A DNA stretch of 64,000 bases, taken from Taudactylus pleione (lineage: Eukaryota; Chordata; Amphibia; Anura; Myobatrachidae). The notes beneath the pieces are model-generated. The model saw only the letters and a list, made by a program, of their open reading frames with translations, was not told where the DNA came from and searched no databases. The stretch covers positions 3,224,001 through 3,288,000 of the forward strand of contig JAUIMM010000550.1 in the NCBI GenBank assembly GCA_031769625.1, read 5' to 3'. Of this stretch, positions 52,464 to 63,814 are shown in pieces. The number at the start of each line of letters is the position of its first letter. The stretch's first letter is position 1. The position numbers and the translations under genes are program-made.

Positions 52464-52951
52464 GGGCCTGATTTAGACCCACTCGCAAGTGCTATGCGCT
52501 CACAAGCGGGTCGATGGCCGGGCAGTGCGCACGTGCGGCGTGCGCAAGCCCCGGAGCGAGCGAGAAATCACTCGCTCCGGCGCTCGCATCCAAAAGGGGC
52601 GGCTGACGATGTTGATCGACAGCTCGCCCCTTTTGGTAGGCAGGACAGGGGGGTGGCTGGCCAAACGGAGGCGTTCCTGAAGGACTCACAAGTGATGTCA
52701 GTGGAGAGCTTCCGGCTCTATTAGAGCCGGAAACTCACTGGGGCTTGCGGCAGACGAGACCCTACCACAAGGGTCTCGTCGCAAGCCCGATAGTCGCGAT
52801 GGTCGGGACCATCGTGACCATCACCTGGCCGCTCGCTAAAGCAGTGGGTGGTCACCCACAGCTTAGCGAGCAGCCAGAAGGCCGGTCTAAAAAAAAAAAA
52901 AAAATGCCCTTCAGACCTGCACAGCTTAGCGAGCGGGTCTGAATCAGGGCC
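52464..52951 (-). mobile_element. Hairpin-chain MITE, copy 3, inverted, TSD TCT
   Basis: The tips GGGCCTGATTTAGACCC and GGGTCTGAATCAGGGCC are flanked by TCT (52461-52463, 52952-52954). The hairpin order is reversed relative to copies 1 and 2. Several stems differ in sequence but still pair (52590-52636, 52703-52740). An A run of about 15 at 52890 is peculiar to this copy. Confidence 0.85.
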
Positions 52952-52954
52952 TCT

Positions 52955-53154
52955 GTGTGCAGGTTCCCAGCACAGCATATGCAGCCATACAGTGTTCTGT
53001 TCCCTCTGTAACTGTGCTGCATAATGTGGTCTCTGTTTTTGGTAATGGTTTGTATATCCTTTTATGTCAATAAATATTAATACATAATTAAAGGACTGCA
53101 AAATCTTGTGTACTTTCCAGTATAATTGGTTGGTCTATGTAACGTATGGAGGGA
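52955..53154. other. No recognisable gene
   Basis: The flank repeats the GGTTCCCAGCACAGCAT seen on the other side of copy 3 (near 52430), so the MITE landed in a short local duplication. Confidence 0.5.
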
Positions 53155-53620
53155 ATGGGTATGAATTGCCGGCTGTTGGGATGCCTCCTGTCAGAATACT
53201 GACAGCGGCATCCCAATGGTTGGTATCCCAACAGGGGTCAGGTAAGTATACTTACCCTTCCCCCTAACCCTAATACTCTCTTCTTGTAGCCTAACCCTAA
53301 CCCTCCCCACCCTGCACCTTAACCCTAACCCCCCGTTAGTGCCTAAACCTAACCCTCCCCTCTTAGTGCCTAACCCTAACCCCCTAAGTGGTGCCTAACC
53401 CTAACCCTCCCCTCTAGGGGTGCCTAACCCTAAACTTCCCCCAAAACCTAACCCTGCTATGGTCCCTAACCCACCCCCCATCCCTGCGACTAACGATAAG
53501 GGTGCCCCGGACTTACCTTGTTCATGATGGCGTCCTTCTGCATTTTGGCATTAAGATAGAGGTCGGTTTTTTCGACACCTATCTTAGTCGGGATCTCACT
53601 GTCAGTATTGAGACTGCACT
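53155..53620. repeat. MITE-like repeat with CCCTAA-rich core
   Basis: The left part has GGCTGTTGGGATGCC and the TGTCAGAATACTGACA palindrome; the core (53265-53475) is CCTAACCCTAACCCTCCCC in ~30-bp units; the right part has TAGTCGGGATC. Degenerate telomere-like motifs in the opposite orientation to 51121-51440. Confidence 0.7.
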
Positions 53621-54024
53621 GTCGATATTGTCCACTATTGTACACTTCTGTATAACACGCACTAGGTTGGATCTCCCTGTATGGGGCCTATATATCAAAT
53701 AATATTTACAGGATTCTCCCTGAAAATAGATGTTTTTTAGGGGAAACCCGCAAATATCAAAGTATCCCCCGAATGTACCATGGAGGGACCGCAGTAGATA
53801 TCTCTATATATGACGCGGCCCCTCCATTTCTGATCACATCCACAGCACCCATAGGTGCAATATGAAGCATTCCAGGGTTTGGCTCCCGCAGCTTACACCA
53901 TCTAGCCCGCAATGGCCGCTGCACATGAGTAGTCAGCAGACCAGGCATGGGCAGGAGTCCTGAATGAGGAGTGAAGATACCGCTGATGCAGTCACTTTAT
54001 ATTGCTGACTGCCAGATAAAAGGG
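53621..54024. other. No recognisable gene or element
   Basis: Unassigned. Confidence 0.5.
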
Positions 54025-54500
54025 ATGTAGTTCATATGCTGGCGGACGGGATGCCGGTAGTCGAAATACTAAGGCCGTAATCCCGCCGCCCGGCAAAATG
54101 CCAATGCTGATATCTCGAAGGGGATCAGGATATTGGCGTCAGCATCGCAATCACTGTAATCCCGACCGTAGGATACGGGGTAAGTATGCGCATTAGCCCA
54201 GGGATGTGTGGTTAGGTTTTGGGACCCCCGGGAAAAAATTAGGACTAGGCACCCCCCGGGAAGGGTTAGCGTTAGGCTTCGGGGAGGGGGGGGTTAAGGT
54301 TAGGCACACTCCCCCGGAAGGGTTAGGGTTAGGGTGCGGGAAGGGGGGGTTAGGCACCACTGAAGGTTAGGGGGAGAGAGGAGAGGGTTAGTGTACTTAC
54401 CAGCCTCCATCGGGATCTTGAATAGTCGGGCTTCCAGAGTCAGATTAGGGTTGTTCAGCCAGTCAGAGCTGTTCAGCCACCGGTATTTCATACCCAACCC
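54025..54500. repeat. MITE-like repeat with GGTTAG-rich core, third copy
   Basis: GCGGACGGGATGCCGG at the left, AGGGTTAGGGTTAGGG-like units at 54205-54390, and GGTATTTCATAC at the right. Confidence 0.65.
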
Positions 54501-54576
54501 AGATAAAATGCCTGTCAGACAAACAGATATTTTATCTGGCAGCCTGACACCCAACAAATATTACGGCATACAATGT

Positions 54577-54752
54577 GGGGCAGATGTACTAAGCTCTGGA
54601 AAGGGATAAAGTGGAAAGTGATAAACCACCAACCAATCAGCTCCTAACTGTAATTTTTCAAACACAGCCTGTAACATGACAGTTAGGAACTAATTAGCTG
54701 GTAGTTTATCACTTTCCAATTTATCACTTTACAAAGCTTAGTACATCTCCAC
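54577..54752. mobile_element. Small palindromic MITE (ACTAAGC type)
   Basis: GGGGCAGATGTACTAAGC and GCTTAGTACATCTCC mirror each other. The interior has AACCAATCAGCTCCTAACTG, AGTGATAAA and their inverses. About 175 bp. Confidence 0.88.
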
Positions 54753-55334
54753 AGTGACTGTGAGATATCTGTGCTCTGACCCGGGGGAGGAGACATTTCA
54801 AAAGGGTAATGTCTGTCAGTCGGCCGCGGCTGGGCATGCACTGCCCAATTTGGCCGACATTTAATTTATAGAATATCGCATCGGACGAGCATGCTGGACA
54901 ATTCGGTATGCCCCACCAATCAATATTTTACCCTCGGTCACCCACACACAGTACAATTATCAGGGTGATCTGCTGATATTGAGTGGATCGTCCCAATTAT
55001 TGTATAGTGTATGTCCAGCATAACACATCGCAGGGATTAGAATTGAAGCTAGAAAACTTTACCTACATAATGGTCATGAGACAGGGTGATGGGTTGGAAC
55101 TAGGACCCAGGAGGGCATGGGAGTACAGGAGAGGTGTAACCAATGTCTCCAATATGCAGCAACCAACACGCAACTCAACTCACACCTCTGCCTCACAGCA
55201 GATCACGCTATAATCTTGCTGTAAATGAGAGGGAGTTGCCATGATCTACCATATTGTCATGCACTCCCACCAAACCTGAGCCTGCCCAGTGTCTTGGCAG
55301 CCCTGCTGGGACCACCCATTACCAAATGTCTATG
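54753..55334. other. No recognisable gene
   Basis: Unassigned; no open frame with family resemblance. Confidence 0.5.
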
Positions 55335-55470
55335 TGTGTAATGGCCATTATGGTGTATGGCATAATGTGTAAGGGCCATTATGGTGTATGGCATAATGTG
55401 TAAGGGCCATTACGGTGCGTAGCATAATGTGTAAGGGACACTACTGTGCAGTGTATTGTGACTAAGGGGC
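55335..55470. repeat. 31-bp minisatellite
   Basis: Three to four copies of TAATGTGTAAGGGCCATTAT plus GGTGTATGGCA, decaying to the right. Confidence 0.85.
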
Positions 55471-55906
55471 ATTACTGTGTGCATACTTTGATTTGGGGGT
55501 AATATTGTGTGGTCATGCCCTTTTCCAGTGAGACTACACCCTTATTTTTTCAAAGCACTCTGATGCCGTGCTCTTCTCCCTTGAGGTGTGGAGGGGGGCA
55601 ACCGAAACTGTCTCTCTATGACACAGAGCACCAAAATGTGTAGTAATGGCTCTGCTTTGGTGTGCACAGATGTGTCCTCCTCTGTGTTCAGTACCCCTGC
55701 CCTAAAAATTCCTACAGTGAAAGCTATCTAATCCTCTACAACTGCTAATCTAGGGTTTGGTCAATTAGGGAAATGTCTTCCCTTTTCTTTGGGTGTGGTC
55801 TACACCAATGAAGTGCCAGCTTTACCTAACAGAACCAACCAAATACCAAATATCTGACTATGGCACATGTTTGCATCCCATGTAGGATGAGCTCTGTTGT
55901 GTGTAT
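55471..55906. other. No recognisable gene
   Basis: Unassigned flank of the duplicated LTR-like block. Confidence 0.5.
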
Positions 55907-56470
55907 TGTCGAAGCTGGATTACTGGCTGAGACAAGATCAGTTTAAAATTGAATCGCAGTGACACCATCTTGCGACTGGCCGCAAGACGCCATTTTGCGA
56001 AATGGCCGCCTAAGATAAACTCACATTTTAGTACATGTGGCAATAATACCATTAGCATCATGCGAATGCATCTGTGACCATTACCATAGGTTACAGCGAT
56101 TCACTAAAAGCCTATTTCATTACTTTATGTATTATAAGGGATATAGTCCAGAAATGGCTTTGCAGTATTACATTAAGCAAGTGGCCAGGTGACAACTGGC
56201 TTGTGTAGATAAGCTTCCTGCATAGTGTTTGCCCATAACGGGTGGTCTTGCTAGAATAAATAAGTAAGCTTCCTGCAATGACACAGGAAAGGTGGGAGGG
56301 CCTGCTGACCCAGCATGCTAAAATGTTAGAGACAAATGCACTCATCTTCATACACACATTAACTAGCATCCTTATATCAAACCCTGAATACCCACACATT
56401 TCATATTCACACATAAGGTTCCATAAGCATCAAAATGTATGATCTAAGTTGGTTAAGTTAGTTTCAATGC
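55907..56470 (+). repeat. Upstream copy of LTR-like block
   Basis: It begins TGTCGAAGCTGGATTACTGG and ends GTTAGTTTCAATGC, matching 56953-57549 closely. It lacks two short segments present there (about 12 bp near 55995 and about 22 bp near 56310). Both copies start at the same TGTC, which could be an LTR edge. Confidence 0.85.
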
Positions 56471-56952
56471 ATATGCGTCCAGTGTGTTCCTATTGTGTTG
56501 AAGTGTGGAAAATGTAAAAACAGAGTGAAACGAAAGAATGAAACTATGATGGTGGTCAGAAATGATAATATGTATACCGAGGTAGATACAGAACTGCATT
56601 ACAACCCTGAACTAGGAAGTACCATAATTTAAATGTATAATATTTAGATATGCATAGAATATATTATTGAAATGTTATTTATAGAACACCTCAGACAATG
56701 TAAAGTCTCAAATTCCCCTTAAAGACTGCTGTTATAAGACTAGTGCATTCCCACACCTGTCACATGATCTTCCAAGATCCGTGGTGTGCGTATAATAGTA
56801 GTTTTATGTCCCCACCTAGAGACACATTATTGATGGATTAAGAACCACCTTGTGCTATCCCATAATAACACTAAATAATATGTAAATGTAAGCCTAAATT
56901 AAATTTTAATAGCAGAGTGTGATAGCATGTTGTTCGCTATCAAAGGGTGGAC
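56471..56952. other. Spacer between duplicated blocks
   Basis: AT-rich, about 480 bp, with no coding pattern. It could be provirus 3' sequence left between two LTR pieces, or unique DNA. Confidence 0.4.
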
Positions 56953-58237
56953 TGTCAAAGCTGGATTACTGGCTGAGACAAGATCAGTTTAAAATTGAAT
57001 CGCAGCGACACCATCTTGCGACTGGCTGCAAGACGCCATTTTGCGAAATGGCCGCCTAAGCGCCATTTTAGATAAACTCACATTTTAGTACATGTGGCGA
57101 TAATACCATTAGCATCATGCGAATGCATCTGTGACCATTACCATAGGTTACAACGATTCACTAAAAGCCTATTTCATTACTTTATGTATTATAAGGGATA
57201 TATTCCAGAAATGGCTTTGCAGTATTACATTAAGCAAGTGGCCAGGTGACAACTGGCTTGTGTAGATAAGCTTCCTGCATAGTGTTTGCCCACAACAGGT
57301 GGTCTGGCTAGAATAAATAAGCAAGCTTCCTGCAATGTCACAGGAAAGGTGGGAGGGCCTTCTGACAGGACATGTAGAACTATCTGGCCCAGCATGCTAA
57401 AATGTTAGAGACAAATGCACTCATCTTCATACACACATTAACTAGCATCCTTATATCAAACCCTGAATACCCACACATTTCATATTCACACATAAGGTTC
57501 CATAAGCATCAAAATGTATGATCTAAGTTGGTTAAGTTAGTTTCAATGCTGAGAAATAAAGGTTTTTGATAACTAAGGTATTATACATGATAAGCAAGGT
57601 GTGTTTGGTCTTGTTTTGATGCGTACGCTTTTTACAGCATCCCGGTGTTATCGGTGGAGAGATCGCATCATGCAAACTCAAGTTACGGATCACAGAACTT
57701 ACAAGCAACAAAATGTTTAGCTGTTGGAATGTTACAGGAGGCGTTATTAGAAAGATTCCTCTGCTGTTAGAGGCAGGGGGAGTCTATTTGAACAAGCAAG
57801 TTAAATGTGCGGTAACATATGCTTCTCCTCTGGGAACCAATGACATCAACAGGAAATTTCTCCTTTGTCCTGTTTTAGTCTGGGGGCGATAAATACATGT
57901 GTCCGAACACTGGTTAGGGAGTCCATGCTGAAGGTTGTATGAACTGAGGGTCTCTAGTCTGAGGTCTATCTCTGGGTCCAGAGGTGCAGCGTTTGTATAC
58001 TGTACTTGGGTCTGTAATATTTCCTTTTACGCCTAAATTGTGTATGTATCAATTGCGTGTAACTGACTGTACTTTTACCTGAATAATACTTGTGCGTTGG
58101 AACCACAGATTCCACTCCTGTCTTTATTTGCGGTCAGACTGCGTACGCAAATTAGCGTTATTCTTAGAAGTTTATAGGAAGGATATTTAGAAGGTATAGT
58201 CAGGGGTATATAAAGGTTCTGATCCAGTTTCGTTAGT
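56953..58237 (+). repeat. Candidate 5' LTR
   Basis: It is taken from the TGTC at 56953 to the base before the primer-binding site. It includes CGATAAATAC near 57889 (TATA-like) and AATAATAC near 58084 (possible polyadenylation signal). The 3' edge does not show the usual CA, so the limits are inferred from the primer site and the upstream duplication. Confidence 0.5.
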
Positions 58238-58255
58238 TGGGGGCTCGTAAAGAAG
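58238..58255 (+). other. Primer-binding site, tRNA-Pro type
   Basis: TGGGGGCTCGT matches the first 11 bases expected for tRNA-Pro priming; the following bases diverge. Confidence 0.75.
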
Positions 58256-59075
58256 TCACTTACCTGCTCACATGGTACATACGGTCATCAAAATTTCAGC
58301 AAAGGGTGGAGTGGCCACATGCAGGGTTTGCCTGCAACCGCTTTGTGCTGAAAGATCGCTATCCGTCTCCGTGTGAATTAAGGAAGCTGACTAGAATCCA
58401 GGGACAAGAGAGGAAAAAGTTTGTTTTCCTCTGTTGATAGAACCTTGCGTTTAGAGGGGTGCCGCAGTATTGCGTATGTGGCTAAAACACATTTTTGCAT
58501 ACGCAGTTAAAAAGTAATTATACGGTTGTGTGGTAGTCGCATTAATGTGTATGCGGCTGGTCGCACAACAGCGTATACGTACATCCGGTTCTGCTGCCAC
58601 GTGTTTGAACAAAGCCATTGAGATTTACATTTTTTTTTCTATTACCAATATCTGGGTTAAACGTGTATTTTTCTGCGCAGGAAAAAAAGTGTGTAACAGT
58701 GAATACTTGTTGAATAAAGTTAAGGGTATCGTATGATCCTTAAGGGCTAGGTGCAAGGGTTAGCCTAGCCGCTCGGTAAGCAGCTTTACCATTCAATACA
58801 CAGTAGCAGGTGTACATGTTGTCTTTGTTGTATAGAGGTGCGTGAGAGTGGCCGACATATAAACTCTCATAGGTCTGGAAGTTACCTTACTAAAGCTTAT
58901 CCGGGTGTGGAAGTCGCCTGTTTCAAATCTTATCCAGGTGTGGAAGTTGCCTTACTAAATCTTATCCAGGTGTGTGGGCGCCGCCGACTTAAAATCGTCC
59001 ACAGGTAAGTGAAAGTATCTTGATTGTCTTTCACCAGTTTAAATTTTTATTGAAAAGCGTAGGAGTTGTCTCAGA
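58256..59075 (+). other. Retroviral leader with splice donor
   Basis: About 820 bp. CAGGTAAGT at 59002-59010 is a consensus splice donor 66 bases before the gag ATG. A three-copy repeat lies at 58877-58974. Confidence 0.65.
58877..58974 (+). repeat. 32-33 bp leader repeat, three copies
   Basis: GGAAGTTACCTTACTAAAGC followed by TTATCC(G/A)GGTGT, repeated at 58877, 58909 and 58942 with small differences. Confidence 0.85.
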
Positions 59076-60993
59076 ATGGGAGCCACGCAAACAGTAGAGA
59101 TGTTAGGCAATGATGTGCTGCTAATGGAGGCTCCGATTGGATCGGCCCGTCGTATTATGCATACTAAGTACGGTACTTATGCAATAAGGTATTGTGATTT
59201 ATGGTTTAATATGACGAGGAAGAGTGTTAGACCGTTTCCCAGAATTGGTAGTTTTGACAAAAGTGTGTTAGACAATGTCCAGGATCACATCAGTATGGTG
59301 CGATCCCGAGAGAAAAAGATTAAGTATTTTGAATGTTTAAAACTATGGCAGCATGAAGGGGATGCTTGGCTTAAGAATGTGCAAATGACGCAAACTAGCG
59401 TTGCGAGCGCATTGCCAGAAAATACGTCCGCGACGCTGAGTTGCAATACGGGCGAGCCGCAAATTGGCGCACACGTGCGGCAAGGTAGCGTCGTGGAGAG
59501 TATTGCCAGCAGTTCACGCTCACCTCCCCCACCTTATGTGGATGGAGGTGCAAGTACAGTTACCAAAAATACCCATAAAAATGTAACAAGTAATTTGTAC
59601 CCCCTCTTAAGTAACCATAAAGAAAATGTTTATGATGTAGATGATGAGCCTATTGTAATGTCTGCCATTTCCCATGCTGTGCAAATGATAGCTGCTGCAT
59701 CACCACAATCACGGGTGGTACCGCCATCTCCATCGGTAACAGCAAGGGAAGTGTTAATACACTCTGCACCCATTAAGGAAGTTGTTAATACCATACGTAG
59801 CAGCAGCAGATTAAACCCCCAGCCAGGTAACCAGGTCAGAGGTAGCAACGCTGCCGGTCTGCATCCCATTCGGACAATAACTGTCCCGAATGGAAATGCG
59901 GATGCAAACGGTGTCGTGCCCACGAGGGAAGTAGTAATGCATTGTCCATGGACAAGGGCAGAACTAAATTCCATCATAAATGATTACCCTGATCCAAAAA
60001 AGGAATTAGCCAAATGTCAAAGATTTTTGAGAAATTAGGGTAGTTCTCATGAGCCCACTAATAAAGATTGGCGTGTGGTGTTAAGGGCCTGTCTACCACG
60101 CAATACCGATGTGACAAAATTTATCACGGATTGTGTATTTGATGGCGACGTTCCCTTAACAGACCAAGTAAACCAAGGTAACATTTCCCGCATTGTGACT
60201 CAATTGGGTGTATATTTTCCAGTAGTAGTTAACTGGAACAAAATCTTCACAATCAAACAAAAGGAGAGTTAAACTGCAGAAGACTATTGCGACAGGGCTC
60301 TGCAGGCTATCGCCCAGTACACTGGGATAGAAGATATTAAAGATAGCATTCACCACAGGGGAATGATAGTCACGATATTTATGGACGGTTTAAAAGAGAA
60401 TTTAAAAACTCAGGTTCAGACCTCACAGCCTGGCTGGAGGGGACTTAGAATAGATAACCTCATAGAGTCTGCCATAGAACATGACAAAAACATCTCAAAA
60501 AAGAGGGAGACCCAGAGCAAAAAATTAAAGTATACAAGCTCTGGAGGGAATGACGGTAACATCACAGCCAACAGACACGCTTGCACTTGCACACACACTC
60601 ATGTCAGAACAAGTTGCTCTCACTAACTCCACTCAACAACAAACACAACTCTATCCCACTAATCCAATGAAACCACAGGTCCCAGGATATCCACCTACTT
60701 CTTATACCCCACAATACCCTTACCCTCCCTATCCTTACCCATATCCACCACCTTTACCCTCTGCTCAAACTTCACAACAACACATGCTTTCACCTGAATC
60801 ACGGACATGTTTTAGTTGCAAACAAACAGGACACTTAAGTAGAAACTGCACAGTAAAAAGAGTATTGACCCCACATCAGGGCAAACCTAGATATCCCCAT
60901 AAGGGATATGCACATAGGCCAGCAAATGTTCAACAAGCACCAGCTCCAATTGTAGCTGTAAATGCTTTATTGGAGAATGGTAGCCAACGCTAG
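59076..60993 (+). pseudogene. ERV gag, interrupted
   Basis: It starts MGATQT, a plausible N-myristoylation signal, at the first ATG after the splice donor. The matrix/p12-like part runs to 60035 and is rich in Ser/Pro with SRSPPPPYVD, which includes a PPPY late-domain type motif. A TAG at 60036-60038 and a TAA at 60270-60272 interrupt the same frame; the capsid continues between and after them (CRALQAIAQ to GWRGLRIDNLIESAIEH). Near 60560-60590 the frame changes to the one encoding a Tyr/Pro-rich stretch and the CCHC nucleocapsid knuckle (CFSCKQTGHLSRNC). It ends at TAG 60991-60993. These lesions exclude a normal Gag. Confidence 0.85.
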
Positions 60994-63814
60994 GGGTCAG
61001 GTCATACCTGTAGTCAGGTTAACGGGAAGTACTAGGGAAGAACCGGTCTTGATGGTTGATGTAGCTGGTACTGAATATCCTTTTCTTGTAGACACAGGGG
61101 CGACCAAGTCAGTGATGAAATCTCCCGTTAATTTACAGGTGACCAACGAGACAATACCAACAATGGGTGTGACAGGTAAAGTGGAACGTTATCCTTTAAC
61201 AAAGTCCGCAGAGGTTATTATTGGGCCATTGCATACCAGACATTCTTTTCTCCTGGCTGCCGCGGCTCCTACTAACCTGCTGGGCAGAGACTTGTTATGT
61301 AAAATGGGATGTGTCATATATTGCACCCCTGATGGTGTATATTTAGATATCCCAGAGAGAATGGTATACGAGGTGCGGGATATGTTAGACACTCCTCAAA
61401 GGATAATGTATCACTCTACCGTTTTAAAAGAAAATCCATCACAAGTAGATGAAATGTTGTCCCAAATTCCAGATTCCCTTTGGACAAAAGATGGACAGGA
61501 CACTGGATTAATGGCAAACGTAAGCCCAGTAATGGTAAACTTAAAAGGCGGTAGGCAAGCTCCAAAAATTCCCCAGTACCCACTAAAACAGGAAGTAGAA
61601 CTAGGGGTGTTTCCAATAATTGAGCGATTATTGCAACAGGGAATTTTAGTTCGTACAGCTAGTGTAGCCAACAGTCCCATCTTTCCAGTAAAGAAGAGTG
61701 GTGGGAGGGGTTATAGGCTGGTGCAAGACCTTAGAGGTGTTAATAAGGTAGTAGAGAGCCAATTCCCTGTATTGCCAAATCCAGCTGTCATCCTGATGCA
61801 GATCCCACCAAATGCAACCCATTTCACTGTCATTGACCTCTGTTCTGCTTTCTTCTCTGTGCCTCTCCACCCTGACTGTCAGTATCTATTCGCATTCACA
61901 TACAGAGGTGTGCAATATACATGGACACGATTGCCCCAAGGTTTCATAGACAGCCCCAGTATTTTCTCCCAGGCATTGCATGACTGTTTACAAGCTTTTC
62001 AACCTGCCAATGGATCAGTTCTAATTCAATATGTGGACAATTTATTGCTATGTTCTGACTCTTTTATGTCATGTGTGAATGATACTAAACTTTTGTTACT
62101 TCATCTCTTGCATACAGGACACAAAGTGGCTAAGGACAAGTTACAGCCGTGCCAGCCCAGAGTAAAATATTTGGGACACTGCCTAACCCAGGGGTTACGA
62201 CATCTCACAAATGATAGAATCCAGGCCATACAAAACATGACACTGCCGCAGAATCAACAGCAAATTCGTACCTTCTTGGGAATGTGTTTATACTGCCGAA
62301 TGTGGATCCCAGGTTTTTCTATTTTGGCCTTGCCTTTACAGGAACTAGTCTCTTCCTCAAAGCCCGATTACATCATACACACTGAGGAATCAGAACAGGC
62401 TTTTCTTAATCTCAAGGATAGTCTGGCAAAAGCTCCTGCATTGGGAATACCCGATTATGAAAAACCTTTTGATTTATATTGTACGGAAGCCAATGGTTGT
62501 GCTGCAGGTGTCCTTACACAAAAACATGGTGATGCCAGTAGGCCCGTAGCATACTACAGTGCCCAATTGGACACGGTAGCAAGGTCACTCCCCACCTGTT
62601 TGAGAAGTGTAGCAGCTACCGCTTTATTGGTGAGTAAAAGTGAGGACGTAGTATTTGGCCATGATATGATTGTCTACACTCCCCATGCTGTATCTGCTCT
62701 GTTGAACTCAGCTCAAACCAGACACGTCTCCTCAGCTAGGTTCACCAAATGGGAACTAGCCCTAATCACTCCTGCAAATATTACTGTTAAATGTTGCAGT
62801 ACGCTGAATCCAGCAACATACTTACCATATGTACAACATGATGTACAAAGGGTGGAAGGAGAGGAGTTGCTGGCGGGAGGTGAGTTCAGCAGACATGATG
62901 ATACTCACGATTGTATGACATATCTGAATCAGACCTTTACTGCTAGACCTGACATACTTGACACACCTTTAGAGAATGTGGATGTAACTTTCTATACGGA
63001 TGGGAGTTGTCATAGACAAACAGACACAGGTGAATTATGTACAGGTTATGCTGTTGTAAATGACACAGACATCATGGAAGCTAAACCTCTCGGTCCTCCT
63101 CACTCAGCCCAGGTGGCAGAGTTAGTAGCACTGACTAGAGCATGTGAACTGGCAGCAGGCAAATCTGCTAACATTTACACTGACTCGAGGTACGCGTTCG
63201 GGGTGGTGCATGATTTTGGGGCTCTATGGCGTCTGAGAAATGTTATGACAGTAGCAGGCACACCAGTTGCACATTCCCGACACATAAAACATCTCTTAGA
63301 AGCAATCCAACTGCCCAAAGCAGTGGCAATAATTAAATGCAAAGCCCACACATATGAGGATGACCCGGTGTCACTGGGCAACAACAGAGCCGATGAAGCT
63401 GCAAAATGGGCAGCAGGGTTAAAAATATCTTCCCCAATTGAAACAATTATGTCATTCCAAACCATTGATATGTTGAAATTAATTGAGTTGCAAAATTTGT
63501 GTTCAATTCAGGAAAAATCCATTTGGAAGTCCAAGGGGTGTGGGCAAGAGTCTTCTGGGCTCTGGAGGGATGGACATGGTAAGCCAGTAGCCCCCAAGGC
63601 ATATTACCCCAGCCTGGCTGAGGCAGCACACGGTCTAACTCACCTAGGTAAACAGGGTATGTGCAAGTTGGTGAGGGCATACTGGTGCGCACCAGATTTT
63701 TCTTCACAAGCAGAGAAGATAGCAATGTCCTGTCTGACCTGCTTGAGAAAGAACATAGGGAAAGCGATCCCTACTGAACCCACATTCCACCGACTGATGG
63801 ACCTTTCCAGGTGA
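60962..63814 (+). pseudogene. ERV pro-pol, long frame with altered RT motif
   Basis: 950 codons in a frame different from the nucleocapsid. Aspartic protease: FLVDTGATKS near 61086, then LLGRDLL. Reverse transcriptase: PIFPVKKSGG, LVQDLRGVNK, FTVIDLCSAFFSVPL and LPQGFIDSPSIF. The usual YxDD is YVDN (62030-62041), so one catalytic Asp is replaced. RNase H has FYTDGSCH, ELVALTRACEL and IYTDSRYAFG. The integrase zinc-binding domain follows (HGLTHLGKQG, CLTCLRK). The frame stops at 63814 because of a frame change near 63785. The ATG at 60962 is not a likely start; retroviral pol is normally made as a gag fusion. Confidence in the family is high; placement in gamma versus epsilon groups is uncertain. 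Confidence 0.88.

Noticed and set aside
51140..54400. True interstitial telomere or fusion point
   Set aside because: Units are degenerate, ~30 bp long, present three times in both orientations, and share non-telomeric flanks.
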